DNA from: Egibacter rhizosphaerae
Lineage (GTDB): Bacteria > Actinomycetota > Nitriliruptoria > Euzebyales > Egibacteraceae
Length of the DNA stretch: 64,000 bases
Assembly (NCBI RefSeq): GCF_004322855.1
Contig: NZ_CP036402.1
Span: forward strand, 372,001 to 436,000
Direction: 5' to 3'
Shown: one piece after another, positions 8,833 through 17,503 of the stretch
Position numbering within the stretch: position 1 is the stretch's first letter
How the letters are laid out: the number at the start of each line of letters is the position of its first letter
Position numbers and translations under genes: made by a program
Notes under the pieces: generated by a model
Told to the model about the DNA's origin: nothing
Seen by the model: only the letters and a program-made list of their open reading frames with translations
Databases searched by the model: none

Positions 8833-8859
8833 GACCCGCCCAACACCCCCGATGTGACA
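8833..8859 (-). promoter_or_regulatory. ECF41-type promoter facing the sigma gene (autoregulation)
   Basis: On the minus strand TGTCACA (8859-8853), a 16-nt spacer and GGTC (8836-8833) mirror the site that faces the SDR gene. The -35 element matches the ECF41 consensus exactly. It would drive the sigma gene starting at 8795. Confidence 0.6.
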
Positions 8860-8865
8860 TTGGAG

Positions 8866-8916
8866 GAACCGATGCACGATAAGGAACCGATGCACGATAA
8901 GGAACCGATGCACGAT
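8866..8916 (+). repeat. 18-bp tandem repeat spanning the SDR start codon
   Basis: The unit GAACCGATGCACGATAAG occurs at 8866-8883 and 8884-8901, with 15 of 18 bases again at 8902-8916. Each copy holds an in-frame ATG (8872, 8890, 8908) and encodes MHDKEP. Only the first ATG follows a ribosome site (GGAGG at 8862-8866). Confidence 0.9.
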
Positions 8917-9765
8917 GGCCCGAGCGACCGGGTGCGTCCCGTTCTGGTCACTGGCGGTACGGGGACCCTGGGCCGTCACGTCGTCGCGCGGTTGCGCGCC
9001 CGGGGCCACGAAGTACGCGTGCTTAGCCGTCAAGGCCGCACCGGCCGTACCGACCTCGACCGAGGCGGAGCGGGCCTCGAGGTTGTCAGGGGCGACCTGG
9101 CCACCGGCGAGGGCATCGATGCCGCGGTGGCCGGCACCGGGGTCATCGTGCACTGCGCGGGCAGCGCCAAGGGCGACGAGGAGAAGGCGCGGCATCTGGT
9201 GCGGGCCGCGGTAGGGGCAGGCGCTCAGCACCTGGTGTTCATCTCGGTCGTCGGGGCGGACCGTATCCCCGCCACCGCCGGCCTCGACCGGGCGATGTTC
9301 GGGTACTACGCATCGCAGCTCGCCGCCGAGCGGGTGGTGGCCGACTCGGGACTGCCCTGGACGACGCTGCGCGCCAGCCAGTTCCACGACCTGATCCTCG
9401 CGACCGTCCGCCAGATGAGCCGGCTACCGGCCATCCCGGTGCCGTCCGGGTTCCGGTTCCAACCGGTCGAGGCCGGCGAGGTGGCCGGTCGGCTCACCGA
9501 CCTGGCGCTCGCGCCCCCGGCCGGACACGTGCCCGACATGGCCGGTCCACAGATCCACGAGCTGGGAGATCTGGCCCGCGGCTACCTACGGGCTCACCGT
9601 ACACGGCGCCCGATCGTGCCGGTGCGCATTCCGGGACGGGCCGCCCGCGCCTTTCGAGACGGGGCCAACCTCGCCCCGGACCGGGCGGTCGGCGAGCTGA
9701 CCTGGGAGGCCTTCCTGGCCGCACGGCACCGCGAGTCCAGCGACCCCGCCCTGCGCACCCCGTAG
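8872..9765 (+). CDS. NmrA/SDR-like NAD(P)-binding protein, probable ECF41 target
   Basis: The 297-residue atypical short-chain dehydrogenase carries the Rossmann motif TGGTGTLGRHV at about residue 27 and a long NmrA-like C-terminal half without an obvious Tyr-x3-Lys pair, so it may be a sensor or epimerase-like enzyme and not a classical reductase. It is divergent from the ECF41 sigma gene, the usual genomic position of the regulon's one target. The first of three repeated ATGs (8872) has the best ribosome site (GGAGG, 8862-8866). The six-residue N-terminal repeat (MHDKEP) is not part of the fold. Confidence 0.85.
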   Translation: MHDKEPMHDKEPMHDGPSDRVRPVLVTGGTGTLGRHVVARLRARGHEVRVLSRQGRTGRTDLDRGGAGLEVVRGDLATGEGIDAAVAGTGVIVHCAGSAKGDEEKARHLVRAAVGAGAQHLVFISVVGADRIPATAGLDRAMFGYYASQLAAERVVADSGLPWTTLRASQFHDLILATVRQMSRLPAIPVPSGFRFQPVEAGEVAGRLTDLALAPPAGHVPDMAGPQIHELGDLARGYLRAHRTRRPIVPVRIPGRAARAFRDGANLAPDRAVGELTWEAFLAARHRESSDPALRTP

Positions 9766-9834
9766 CGGCGCGGGGGCCCGGGCGAGGACTGGGCAAACGC
9801 CACGGCGACATGGCAGGCTCGCGCTCGGACCCGC

Positions 9835-10087
<253 letters not shown>

Positions 10088-10204
10088 GTGCAGACCGGCG
10101 ACGCCGAGATCGTCCAGGAGCCGGTCGATCAGCCGTGGGGCGCGCGCGACTGAGCCCTCCGGGATCCCGCGGGCAACATGATCCGCATCCGGCAGCGACG
10201 CTGA
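10088..10204 (+). pseudogene. C-terminal remnant of a VOC/glyoxalase-family protein
   Basis: In frame from 10088 the translation gives VQTGDAEIVQEPVDQPWG, then ARD, an in-frame TGA at 10151-10153, and ALRDPAGNMIRIRQ before the stop at 10202-10204. The 'D-P-x-G-N-x-I-R' ending is the signature last strand of vicinal-oxygen-chelate domains; the TGA stands where related proteins have a Cys codon. AraC regulators and VOC proteins are often adjacent in actinobacteria, so these two remnants likely come from one two-gene locus. Confidence 0.75.
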
Positions 10205-10385
10205 GCCGCCGAATGGGACCCACCCGCTCGAGGCGCTTGCTGACTCCTCCTCGCCCCCAGGACGAGCTGCTTGCGGCGCAGGCGCGGACGGCGACCGTTC
10301 GTCGCGACGGAGAGACGTCCGCCCAACGGGGGTATTGCTGAGCGTGGACAGCCCCGTACGGATGGTCATGTTGGAATGAGTGTTC

Positions 10386-10455
10386 GATGTGGTCACAGTG
10401 ATGTGGTCACAGTGATGTGGTCACAGTGATGTGGTCACAGTGATGTGGTCACAGT
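10386..10455 (+). repeat. Five perfect 14-bp tandem repeats upstream of the LysM/M23 gene
   Basis: The unit GATGTGGTCACAGT is repeated five times without error and ends 36 nt before the chosen ATG. Every junction forms the dyad TCAC-A-GTGA, and each unit contains GTGA-N5-TCAC, close to but one base shorter than the CRP/GlxR half-site spacing. No gene occupies 10205-10491 otherwise; the repeats could be a multi-site operator or a replication-slippage array. Confidence 0.85.
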
Positions 10456-10491
10456 AAAGACATGTCGTGCATGTCGGCACGGAGGATAGTG

Positions 10492-11481
10492 ATGTCCGAT
10501 TATCCGCGAGAGACAGGCTCAAGGACCGGCCGGTCGGCGTGGCGGGGACGTCGTTGGACGGCAGGAATGCTCGTCGTGACCGGCGCGCTGCTCACAGCTG
10601 GGGCCGCGCCCGAGAACCACACGGTCGAGCCCGGGGAGACCCTCGAGGACATCGCCCAGCGCCACGAGACCACGGTTTCGGCGCTCCGACGGGCGAACGA
10701 CCTCGCCGACCCGAACCGCATCGTCGCCGGCTCCACCCTGAGCATCCCGGGAGCCACCGGTGGCGGGGCCGGATCCGGCGGCCACCATGTGGTCCGCCCC
10801 GGCGAGAGCCTCGCGATGATCGGCAGCCGCTACGGCGTCACCGCACGGCAGCTCGCGGACTGGAACGGCTTGGCGAGTCGGCACCACGTCAAGGCGGGTC
10901 AGCGCCTGAACGTGGGCGGCCCTGCCGCCCGCAACGTCGCCTCACGCGGGGGTGGCGAACACCGGGTCGCGCCAGGCCAGACCCTGTCGGGCATCGCCCA
11001 GCGTTTCGGGGTCGGCGTCGACCGGCTCGCGGAAGCCAACGGCATCGCCGACCCCGATCGGATCCTGCCGGGGAGCACCCTCGCCATCCCCGGCGGCTGG
11101 CACTGCCCCGTCCGGGGATCGGCGCGGTGGGTCAACGACTTCGGGATCGCCAAACCCGGCGGTCGCTTCCATAACGGGGTGGATCTGTACGCGGCCAGGG
11201 GCACTCGGGTGGTCGCCCCCGTCCCGGGCCGTGTCGAGCACGTGCGCGGGGAACGCGCCGGGCTGCAGTTCCGCCTGCACGGGGTCGACGGTCACGTCTA
11301 CATCGGCACCCATCTCGACAGCCTCGCGGTCTCGGGGCGGGTGGAGACCGGCCAGACCCTCGGCACGGTCGGCACGACCGGCAACGCGCGAGGGACCTCA
11401 CCGCACTTGCACTTCGAGATCCACGCGGACGGCGATCAGATCATCAATCCGTACCCGAGCCTGCGGGACGCGTGCGGTTGA
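10492..11481 (+). CDS. Secreted LysM-repeat M23 metallopeptidase (cell-wall hydrolase)
   Basis: The 329-residue protein starts at ATG 10492, preceded by GGAGG (10481-10485); two earlier in-frame ATGs (10462, 10471) lack such a site. A basic N-terminus and hydrophobic segment (about residues 20-38, ending near AGAAPE) form a signal peptide. Three LysM peptidoglycan-binding motifs follow (HTVEPGETLEDIAQRH, HVVRPGESLAMIGSRYG, HRVAPGQTLSGIAQRFG). The C-terminal M23 domain has the zinc ligands in HNGVDL and HLHFEIH. It should cleave peptide cross-bridges outside the membrane. Transcription may depend on the 14-bp repeat array just upstream. Confidence 0.93.
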   Translation: MSDYPRETGSRTGRSAWRGRRWTAGMLVVTGALLTAGAAPENHTVEPGETLEDIAQRHETTVSALRRANDLADPNRIVAGSTLSIPGATGGGAGSGGHHVVRPGESLAMIGSRYGVTARQLADWNGLASRHHVKAGQRLNVGGPAARNVASRGGGEHRVAPGQTLSGIAQRFGVGVDRLAEANGIADPDRILPGSTLAIPGGWHCPVRGSARWVNDFGIAKPGGRFHNGVDLYAARGTRVVAPVPGRVEHVRGERAGLQFRLHGVDGHVYIGTHLDSLAVSGRVETGQTLGTVGTTGNARGTSPHLHFEIHADGDQIINPYPSLRDACG

Positions 11482-12034
11482 GCGGAAGCTGCCGGCCTCG
11501 GTCAGGATGACGGCCGGTTGTCGTCGTCGGGCTGTGAACTGATTTCGTCGCGTTCGCGTTCGAGTACGGCGCGCTCGCGCGCGGACCAAAGCGCGAGCCG
11601 GCGATGGGGTCCCCGCAACGCTGTGTACCCGGCGGCTTCGCGGTTCGAGTGAACCCTGACGCCCGGCGTTCGACTTGGCTGCCCTGAACCTGCTCACGAG
11701 GCGCCGCCACCGTGTCGGTTGCCTGCGACTCCCCCGTGCCGGTCGTCCCGATCTTGCCGCTCATGTGCTCCTCCTGAGGTCGTGTGGTAACCGCCGGCCA
11801 TCCTCGTCGTCGACCGCGACCGGGTCCGTACCCGAAAGCGACAAGCTGCGCCGACTTCCCGCCAAGGCGATGCGGGTGTGAGCGACACGGAATTCTCCCC
11901 AGGGTCGGTCGCGAGAGTTCCCCGTTGTCAGCAATGGGCGCACCCGCGCTGTGGGAGGCCGATGAGTCACCCAAGGCTCGTGCGTCTACCCCTGCGAGGG
12001 GCACCGCCACCACACGCCGCACGGAGGTTCGACC
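11482..12034. other. 553-bp stretch without a confident gene
   Basis: On the minus strand an excellent ribosome site (AGGAGG, about 11769-11774) precedes ATG 11764 (MSGKIGTTGTG...). That frame looks poorly coding after about 35 residues, whereas another minus frame ending with the stop at 11502-11504 reads coding-like (REAAGYTALRGPHRRLALWS, ARERAVLERERDE). A small hypothetical protein of about 87 residues with one frameshift would explain both observations, but I recognise no family. The part from 11765 to 12034 shows nothing I can name. Confidence 0.3.
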
Positions 12035-12411
12035 ATGACGTCCCCCGTCGACGACTACCTCGCGAAGCTGCCCGAGTCGAAGCGCGAGGCATCGAGCGCA
12101 TGCGTCGGGCCGTCACCGAGGTGAGTCCTCAGGTCGAGGAGGTCATGCGCCGCGGCGTCCCCGCCTTCCGCTATCTCGGTCAGCCGTTGGTCAGCATCGG
12201 CGCAGCCCAGCGACACGTGGCTCTTTACGTGATGTACGGGCGCGTGCTGCAGGACCTCGCGGAGGATCTGGAGCCCTACGACGCCTCGCGCACCGTCGTT
12301 CGGTTCCCACCCGACGAGGCCTTACCGGATGATCTCATCTTCAGGATCCTGGTAGCCCGCAAGGCGGAGATCGATGGCGCGAGCTCCTCGCCCGAGCCCG
12401 CAACCAAATGA
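12035..12411 (+). pseudogene. DUF1801 (YdhG-like) protein with a one-base frameshift
   Basis: ATG 12035 follows a good ribosome site (GGAGG) and opens with MTSPVDDYLAKLPESKREA; the similarity then continues in the -1 frame as ERMRRAVTEVSPQVEEVMRR, VPAFRYLGQPLVSIG and HVALYVMYG to the stop at 12409-12411. The junction (about 12090-12095) lacks one base in what should be a Leu codon. DUF1801 proteins are small beta-barrel-like proteins of unknown role. A sequencing error is possible here because only one base is missing. Confidence 0.75.
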
Positions 12412-12429
12412 CCCCTGGTCGGGAAGCGC

Positions 12430-12930
12430 TCACCAGCCCCTGGCCCGGCTGCTCGCGCGCACGGCCCAGGCGAGCGCGCCGATCACGACGGCCAGGGCAA
12501 TGACCTTGATCTCGAGGCCGAGCAACGGTAGGGACGTCGCCGCGACCGTCACCCCGAACAGACCGGTCACCGGCAGGATGCAGCCCGGGCACGTGAACGT
12601 GCCGAACGCGATCGCCACGGGCGCGACCGCGCTCGTCGAGCAGGCGGTGGCGCGCCGAGCGGCCCTCGCCCACGTGAACGCGAGCACCATCAGCGTCGCC
12701 GTGCCCACCGCGATCAGCAGGTTCAGCGCGAAGCCTCCGTAGACCCACAACGCGCCGAACTCCTCGAGCGTCCACACGGGATCAGCCATGTTCGCGAACG
12801 AGAAGTTGCGCTCCATCCCGTTGCTGCGCAGATCGAACGCGAAGAAGATCCCGAGCAACACCACCGAGCCGCCCAGAATCGGCCAGCGAGTGCGTGGCTC
12901 GGCGAACAGGTCCCGGATGACCGTGGGCAC
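12430..12930 (-). CDS. Four-helix membrane protein with a CPGC motif
   Basis: GTG 12930 is preceded by GAGGAGG and gives 166 residues; the longer open frame to 12993 lacks such a site. About four hydrophobic helices are visible. The third helix is followed by FGTFTCPGCILPVTGLFG, in which the CPGC pair sits at a membrane boundary, a layout seen in metal- or thiol-handling membrane proteins. I do not recognise the family, and the neighbours (DUF1801 pseudogene and methyltransferase pseudogene) give no functional clue. Confidence 0.6.
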   Translation of the reverse strand: MPTVIRDLFAEPRTRWPILGGSVVLLGIFFAFDLRSNGMERNFSFANMADPVWTLEEFGALWVYGGFALNLLIAVGTATLMVLAFTWARAARRATACSTSAVAPVAIAFGTFTCPGCILPVTGLFGVTVAATSLPLLGLEIKVIALAVVIGALAWAVRASSRARGW

Positions 12931-13064
12931 GGTGCCTCCTCGAGGATGCGTAGATTGGGTCGAACCCGTATGGAGCATGACAAACGGGCACATTATCGTC
13001 CCGTGGCTTCGCTGCGGCCGCGAGCGGGGGTGAAACGGTCAGAACCGATGCCATCGTCCCTGAT

Positions 13065-13105
13065 GGGGTCAGGGGCGCAGGGGTCAGGGGCGCAGGGGTC
13101 AGGGC
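13065..13105 (+). repeat. 15-bp tandem repeat
   Basis: GGGGTCAGGGGCGCA occurs at 13065-13079 and 13080-13094, followed by a third copy lacking one G. It lies just beyond the decayed 3' end of the methyltransferase pseudogene. Confidence 0.8.
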
Positions 13106-13183
13106 GCCCTGCCGAGGGACGGCCCCTTGACGCCCCGCTCGGCATCCGTGTGACGCTCGAGTTCGACGACGAGATCGAGGGCG

Positions 13184-13607
13184 GGACGAGCATCCGCCCA
13201 CCGGGGGCGACGGCGGCGGCGGCGCGCCGCACCGCGGCGGTGCGCTGAGCCTGCGACGCGTGGAAGTAGACGAGGAGCACGAGGTCGTAGGTCGCTGGGT
13301 CGTCGTCGGTAAGGACATCGTCGACGATCCAGCGGATCCGCATCGCGACGCCCTCCCCGCGGCTGGTGGCCAGCTCGCGGGCCTTGTCCAGCGCGACGGC
13401 CGAGAAGTCGACCGCCGTGACCTGTCATCCACGCTCGGCCAGCCACACCGCGTTGCGCGCCTCGCCGCACGCGAGGTCCAGGGCGGTGCCCGGCGCGAGG
13501 CCCTGGGAGTGGGTGCGCACCCACCGGTTCGGCTCGGCGCGCCACACGAGCTCGCTGGTGCGGTAGCGCTCGTCCCAGTCCTCGACGGTCCTCAAGGGGT
13601 CGCGCAT
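13184..13607 (-). pseudogene. Class I SAM-dependent methyltransferase with an in-frame stop
   Basis: From ATG 13607 the frame reads MRDPLRTVEDWDERYRTSEL, then WVRTHSQGLAPGTALDLACG (motif I), EARNAVWLAERG, TGA (13422-13424), and resumes QVTAVDFSAVALDKAR, a DLVLLVYFH strand and APGGRMLV. The TGA replaces the Trp codon usual in this motif II region (W-x-V-x-A-V-D). Beyond about 13184 the frame loses similarity and runs into GC-rich repeats, so the last third is also lost. Relatives are small-molecule methyltransferases of the TehB-like or UbiE-like type. Confidence 0.8.
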
Positions 13608-13684
13608 GGGCTCCCCCCGGACGCCGATCAGCAGGATTACTCCCCCAGGGGTCGCCGACGATCGGCACCTCACCACGCCCGACA

Positions 13685-15334
13685 TCAGGGCTCGGCAGCG
13701 TCGGTGGGCTGGCCCCGGGCGACGCTGGCGATGGCCTCGCCACGGGTACGCACGCCGAGCTTCTCAAGGACGCGGGCGACGTGGTGCTCCACGGTGCGGC
13801 GGCTGATGTACAGCCGCTCGGCGATCTCGGGGTTCGACAATCCCTCGGCGACCAGGGCGAGGACCTCACGCTCTCGGGCGCTCAACGAAGCCCGGCCGCG
13901 CGGCGCCGAGCGGGCAACCTTGACCCCCAGGTCGCGAAGCAGCGCCGCGGCGGCATCGGCGTCGCGCGCGGCGCCGAGTCCCTCGAAGGCCTCGAGAGCG
14001 TGGCGTAGCTCGGCGGCCGCAGACTCCGGGGCATCGTGGACGAGGCAGCGAGCGAGCTCCATCCGCGTCCGCGCAGCCTCCAGCGGGATCCGCAGCCGAG
14101 CGAAGGCCGCCATCGCATGCTCGAGCCCGGACCGGACCGCCTCGTCGTCACCGGCCTGGGCGCGGGCCATCAACCGCGCGCCACGGGCAAACGTGAGCTC
14201 GCAGGATGATCGCTCGCCGGCCTCGGCGAGCACCCGGCCGCGCTCGCCGGCCCGGTCGGCTCGCCCCTGCGCGATCTCGACCTCCCCCAAGAGCTCGTGG
14301 GCTGCCAGCTCCTCAAGGGTGGCCTTCGCGGGCCCAGTGAGCCAGGGACGCAGGAGGGCCTCCGCCCCGGCGGGGTCACCGCGCTGGAGGCGGATCCTGG
14401 CCAGGACCGCAGCGGCTAGCGGGTGCTCGCCGAGGCCGTTGACGAGGCGTGCGGCTTCCTCCTCCCTGCCCTGTTCCAGGCGCAGGCCGGCCAGCCCTGC
14501 GAGGGCCTCCGCGTGCACCGGCGGCAGTGCCTCGCGCGTGAGGCGCACGGCGGCCACGAGCTCCTCCTCGGCCTGGACCCAATCACCGACCGCGACGAGG
14601 GCCGCCCCGTAGATCGTGCGGCACCGGCTGAACAAGAAGGGGCAACCGAACCTCCGGACGAAGCGATCCGCAGCGCGCGCCCACTGCACGACCCGCTCGA
14701 AATCGGCACAGGCCGTGCATGAATGCAGGGTGTTGCAGCTCGCGTAGACGACGGTGAACGGCGCGTCGCCCTCGCCGGCGAGCGACCCGGCCATCGCCTC
14801 GTCGAGGTGGACCTTGCCTTCGCCGATCCGGCCACCGGAGATGAGCTGGGCTCCGAGCTCGCTGGTGGCGCACAGTTCGAGCGCGAGGTCCCCGTGTTCC
14901 CGGGCCAGCTCGCGGGCCCGATGCGCGGCGGCCTGGCCTGGCCCCGGACCGGCGGTCTCGGCCTCGTACAACAACACCCACCCACGAAGGTCCTCGAAGT
15001 CGTGGTGGTCGACGAGGGTCCTGGCACGTGCGAGCCAGCCGGCGGCCGCGGCGGAGTTGCCGAGGTTGGCGTCGTGGCGCAGCGCGAGCCACAGGGCCGC
15101 CCGGGCGGCGGCCCTGGGCTCGCCCCGGCGGCGGAAGGCCGCGTAGGCACGCTCGGTGCGCTCGATCGCCGCCGGGATCTCTCCGAGCCACCACAGGGCC
15201 TCGCCGAGCCCGGCGAGGGCCTCGGGAGTCTCAACGGTCTCGAGCGCGGCGTTGTACGCATCCCTGGCTGCGGGCCAATCACCCTCAGCCAGGGCACGCT
15301 CGGCAGCCTCGAGGTGGGCCAGGCGGGTCCCCAT
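13685..15334 (-). CDS. LuxR-family transcriptional regulator with TPR-like N-terminal region
   Basis: The 549-residue protein is mostly helical with repeated Ala/Leu/Arg helices from residue 1 to about 470 that fit tetratricopeptide-like repeats, and ends with a LuxR/GerE helix-turn-helix ([40 protein letters not shown]) at about residues 478-540. There is no P-loop, so it is a shortened relative of the large ATP-dependent LuxR (LAL) regulators. It is divergent from the methyltransferase at 15504, its most likely target. Confidence 0.88.
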   Translation of the reverse strand: MGTRLAHLEAAERALAEGDWPAARDAYNAALETVETPEALAGLGEALWWLGEIPAAIERTERAYAAFRRRGEPRAAARAALWLALRHDANLGNSAAAAGWLARARTLVDHHDFEDLRGWVLLYEAETAGPGPGQAAAHRARELAREHGDLALELCATSELGAQLISGGRIGEGKVHLDEAMAGSLAGEGDAPFTVVYASCNTLHSCTACADFERVVQWARAADRFVRRFGCPFLFSRCRTIYGAALVAVGDWVQAEEELVAAVRLTREALPPVHAEALAGLAGLRLEQGREEEAARLVNGLGEHPLAAAVLARIRLQRGDPAGAEALLRPWLTGPAKATLEELAAHELLGEVEIAQGRADRAGERGRVLAEAGERSSCELTFARGARLMARAQAGDDEAVRSGLEHAMAAFARLRIPLEAARTRMELARCLVHDAPESAAAELRHALEAFEGLGAARDADAAAALLRDLGVKVARSAPRGRASLSAREREVLALVAEGLSNPEIAERLYISRRTVEHHVARVLEKLGVRTRGEAIASVARGQPTDAAEP

Positions 15335-15503
15335 GCCGGTGATCGTAGGGAACGGAACGCCTTCACGCGCCGGGCCGTGCCGGCCACTCCGAAGTTGCGC
15401 TCGGATTGGGTGAGGTCACGGATGCGCCGCACCCCCGGGAGGTGCCATCGTCAGGGCACATCCAAGCACCGAGCGAACTCGACCGCCACCGACAGGAGCC
15501 GTG

Positions 15504-16538
15504 ATGACCGCCACCGCGAGCGCCGCACTCACCGTCGCCGAGCAGGCCAAGCCCCTGCTCGCCCACGCCGCAGGCTACGCCAGCCACCGCACGATCAGCC
15601 TCGGCCTGCGCACCGGCCTCGTGGAGGCGTTGGCCCACGAACCTGACGGGCTCTCGCCCGAAGGACTCGCCCGCCGCCTCGGCCTGGACGGCTTCTACGT
15701 CGCCGTGTGGTGCCGCTCGGCGCTGGCTGCCGGCGTGTGCGAGCGGGACGGGGAGCGCTACCGTCTCGCCCCGCACGTAGCCACGCTCCTGCTCGACATG
15801 GACTCGCCCGCCTACATCGGCGGGGTCTTCCTGGTCTTCGAACAGCACGAGATGTTCGACCGCTTCGAGGCGGCCCTCCCGTCCGGGGAGCGGCTCTGGT
15901 GGGACGACTGCGGCCCGGAGTGGATCGCCGGGGTGGCCGGCACCGGCACTCCGTTCTACACGCGCCTCGTGGGCTCCGGGCTCGGGCAGGTCTCGGGCCT
16001 CGACGAGCGTCTGGCCGATGGCGGGCGCATCGTGGACACCGCGTGCGGGTCCGGTGAGGGTCTACTGCGCTTGGCCGAGGCCTACCCCACCTGTGAGATC
16101 GTCGGCGTCGACGGTGACGCGTACTCGGTGAGCCTGGCCCGCGACCGCGTGGCTGAGGCCGGCCTGTCCGAGCGCGTCTCGGTGCACGTCAGTCCGCTGG
16201 AGGACCTCGTCCTCGACGACCCCGCCGCGCTCGTGGTCAACAACATCTCGATGCACGAGTGCCGGGACCTCGACCGCACCACCGAGCGGGTGCTCGGGAC
16301 CCTCGAGCCCGGTGGATGGTTCGTCATCAGCGACTTCCCCTTCCCCGAGACCGACGAGGGGTTGGCCAGCGTTCCCGGCCGGATCATGGGCGGCATCCAG
16401 TTCTTCGAGGCGCAGATCGACGATCAGCTGCTGCCGCGCAGCGCCTATGACGAGCTACTGTCGCGTCACGGATTCGTCGACCTCGGCTCGACCGAACTCA
16501 CCCCCGTGCACGCTCTGACGTGGGGGCGCCGCGCGTGA
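15504..16538 (+). CDS. Class I SAM-dependent methyltransferase with N-terminal winged-helix region
   Basis: ATG 15504 follows AGGAG (15494-15498) and gives 344 residues. Residues about 25-85 (RTISLGLRTGLVEALAHEPD, then SPEGLARRLGLDGFYVAVWC) form the dimerisation/winged-helix part typical of plant-type O-methyltransferases. The SAM site is VDTACGSGEGLLRLAEAYP (about residue 177), followed by EIVGVDGDAYSV. The enzyme probably methylates a small organic molecule in the cytoplasm. It faces away from the LuxR regulator across about 170 bp. Confidence 0.87.
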   Translation: MTATASAALTVAEQAKPLLAHAAGYASHRTISLGLRTGLVEALAHEPDGLSPEGLARRLGLDGFYVAVWCRSALAAGVCERDGERYRLAPHVATLLLDMDSPAYIGGVFLVFEQHEMFDRFEAALPSGERLWWDDCGPEWIAGVAGTGTPFYTRLVGSGLGQVSGLDERLADGGRIVDTACGSGEGLLRLAEAYPTCEIVGVDGDAYSVSLARDRVAEAGLSERVSVHVSPLEDLVLDDPAALVVNNISMHECRDLDRTTERVLGTLEPGGWFVISDFPFPETDEGLASVPGRIMGGIQFFEAQIDDQLLPRSAYDELLSRHGFVDLGSTELTPVHALTWGRRA

Positions 16539-16548
16539 GCGCAAGCCG

Positions 16549-17427
16549 TCACCGGATCGCGGCGACCCTCGGGACGACGAGCTCGCCCATCTGCTCGGCG
16601 AACTGGACCGGTGGCCGGTCCGGCACGGTCAGGACCTCGGTTACCCCCAGCTCGGCGTAACGCTCCAGCGTCGCCACGAACGCGTCCGGATCGTCGAGCG
16701 GGGAACCGAGCTCGAGCACGGTCTTGTCGATCTCCTCGTAGCGACGGCCCTCGGCCTCGCAGTGGGCCCGCAACACGCCGAGCTTGCGCGCGAGCTCCTC
16801 GGGCTCCGCGCCGAACAGGTTGCACGCGTCGGCGTAGCGGGCGACGAGCCGCAGGGTTCGGCGCTCCCCACCACCCCCGACCATGATCGGTGGATGCGGC
16901 CGGCTCACCGGCTGGGGCACGCACATCGTCTCGGCGAGCTGGTAGTGGCGACCCTCGTAGGGCCCGTCGTCGTCGCTCCACATCTGCAGGCAGATCTGCA
17001 GCGTCTCCTCCAGCCGCTCGAACCGTTCACGCATCGGCACGACCGGCACACCGAGACCACGCTTCTCGCGCTCGTACCAGGATGCGCCGATGGCGAACCG
17101 GCAGCGACCCTCGGACAGCACGTCCAGCGTGGTCGCGATCTTCGCGAGCAGGCCCGGATAGCGGTACATGACCCCGGTCACGAGCGTCCCGAGCGTCAGG
17201 CGCTCGGTCACCGCCCCCAGGTAACCGAGGGTCGTGTAGGCCTCGAGCATGGGCTCCTCGGCGGTGAGCCAATCCTCGATGTCCATCTGGAAGTAGTGAT
17301 CCATCACCGTGAACGCCGAGAAGCCGGCGTCTTCGGCCGTGCGTGCGGTCTCGGCGAGCGTCGGCGCGATCTTCGGGGGATCGGGCGGACCGGAGAACGA
17401 CACGTAGTGTAAGCCGAGTCTCATCAC
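16549..17427 (-). CDS. LLM-class F420-dependent oxidoreductase
   Basis: The 292-residue luciferase-like TIM barrel has DAGFSAFTVMDHYFQM near the N-terminus, a central LSEGRCRFAIGASWYEREKRGLG loop and PIMVGGGGERRTLRLVARYADACN, features of the F420-dependent subfamily with an N-terminal MRLGLHYVSF strand. ATG codons at 17427 and 17424 are both possible. It lies 76 nt downstream of the TetR gene on the same strand and may be controlled by it together with the divergent PPOX protein. Confidence 0.92.
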   Translation of the reverse strand: MMRLGLHYVSFSGPPDPPKIAPTLAETARTAEDAGFSAFTVMDHYFQMDIEDWLTAEEPMLEAYTTLGYLGAVTERLTLGTLVTGVMYRYPGLLAKIATTLDVLSEGRCRFAIGASWYEREKRGLGVPVVPMRERFERLEETLQICLQMWSDDDGPYEGRHYQLAETMCVPQPVSRPHPPIMVGGGGERRTLRLVARYADACNLFGAEPEELARKLGVLRAHCEAEGRRYEEIDKTVLELGSPLDDPDAFVATLERYAELGVTEVLTVPDRPPVQFAEQMGELVVPRVAAIR

Positions 17428-17503
17428 ACTCTCCCGGTAGGTCCGATGACATAAAGTTTACGACTGCGGTTTCGAACGCCCTGTTGCTCAGGTAGCGCTC
17501 ACG

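Noticed and set aside
10386-10455. Possible CRISPR array
   Set aside because: The 14-bp units are contiguous with no spacers and no cas genes occur in the window.
11398-11697. Minus-strand frame overlapping the M23 gene end
   Set aside because: Arg-rich, no ribosome site, and mostly inside the M23 coding region; a neighbouring frame looks more coding.
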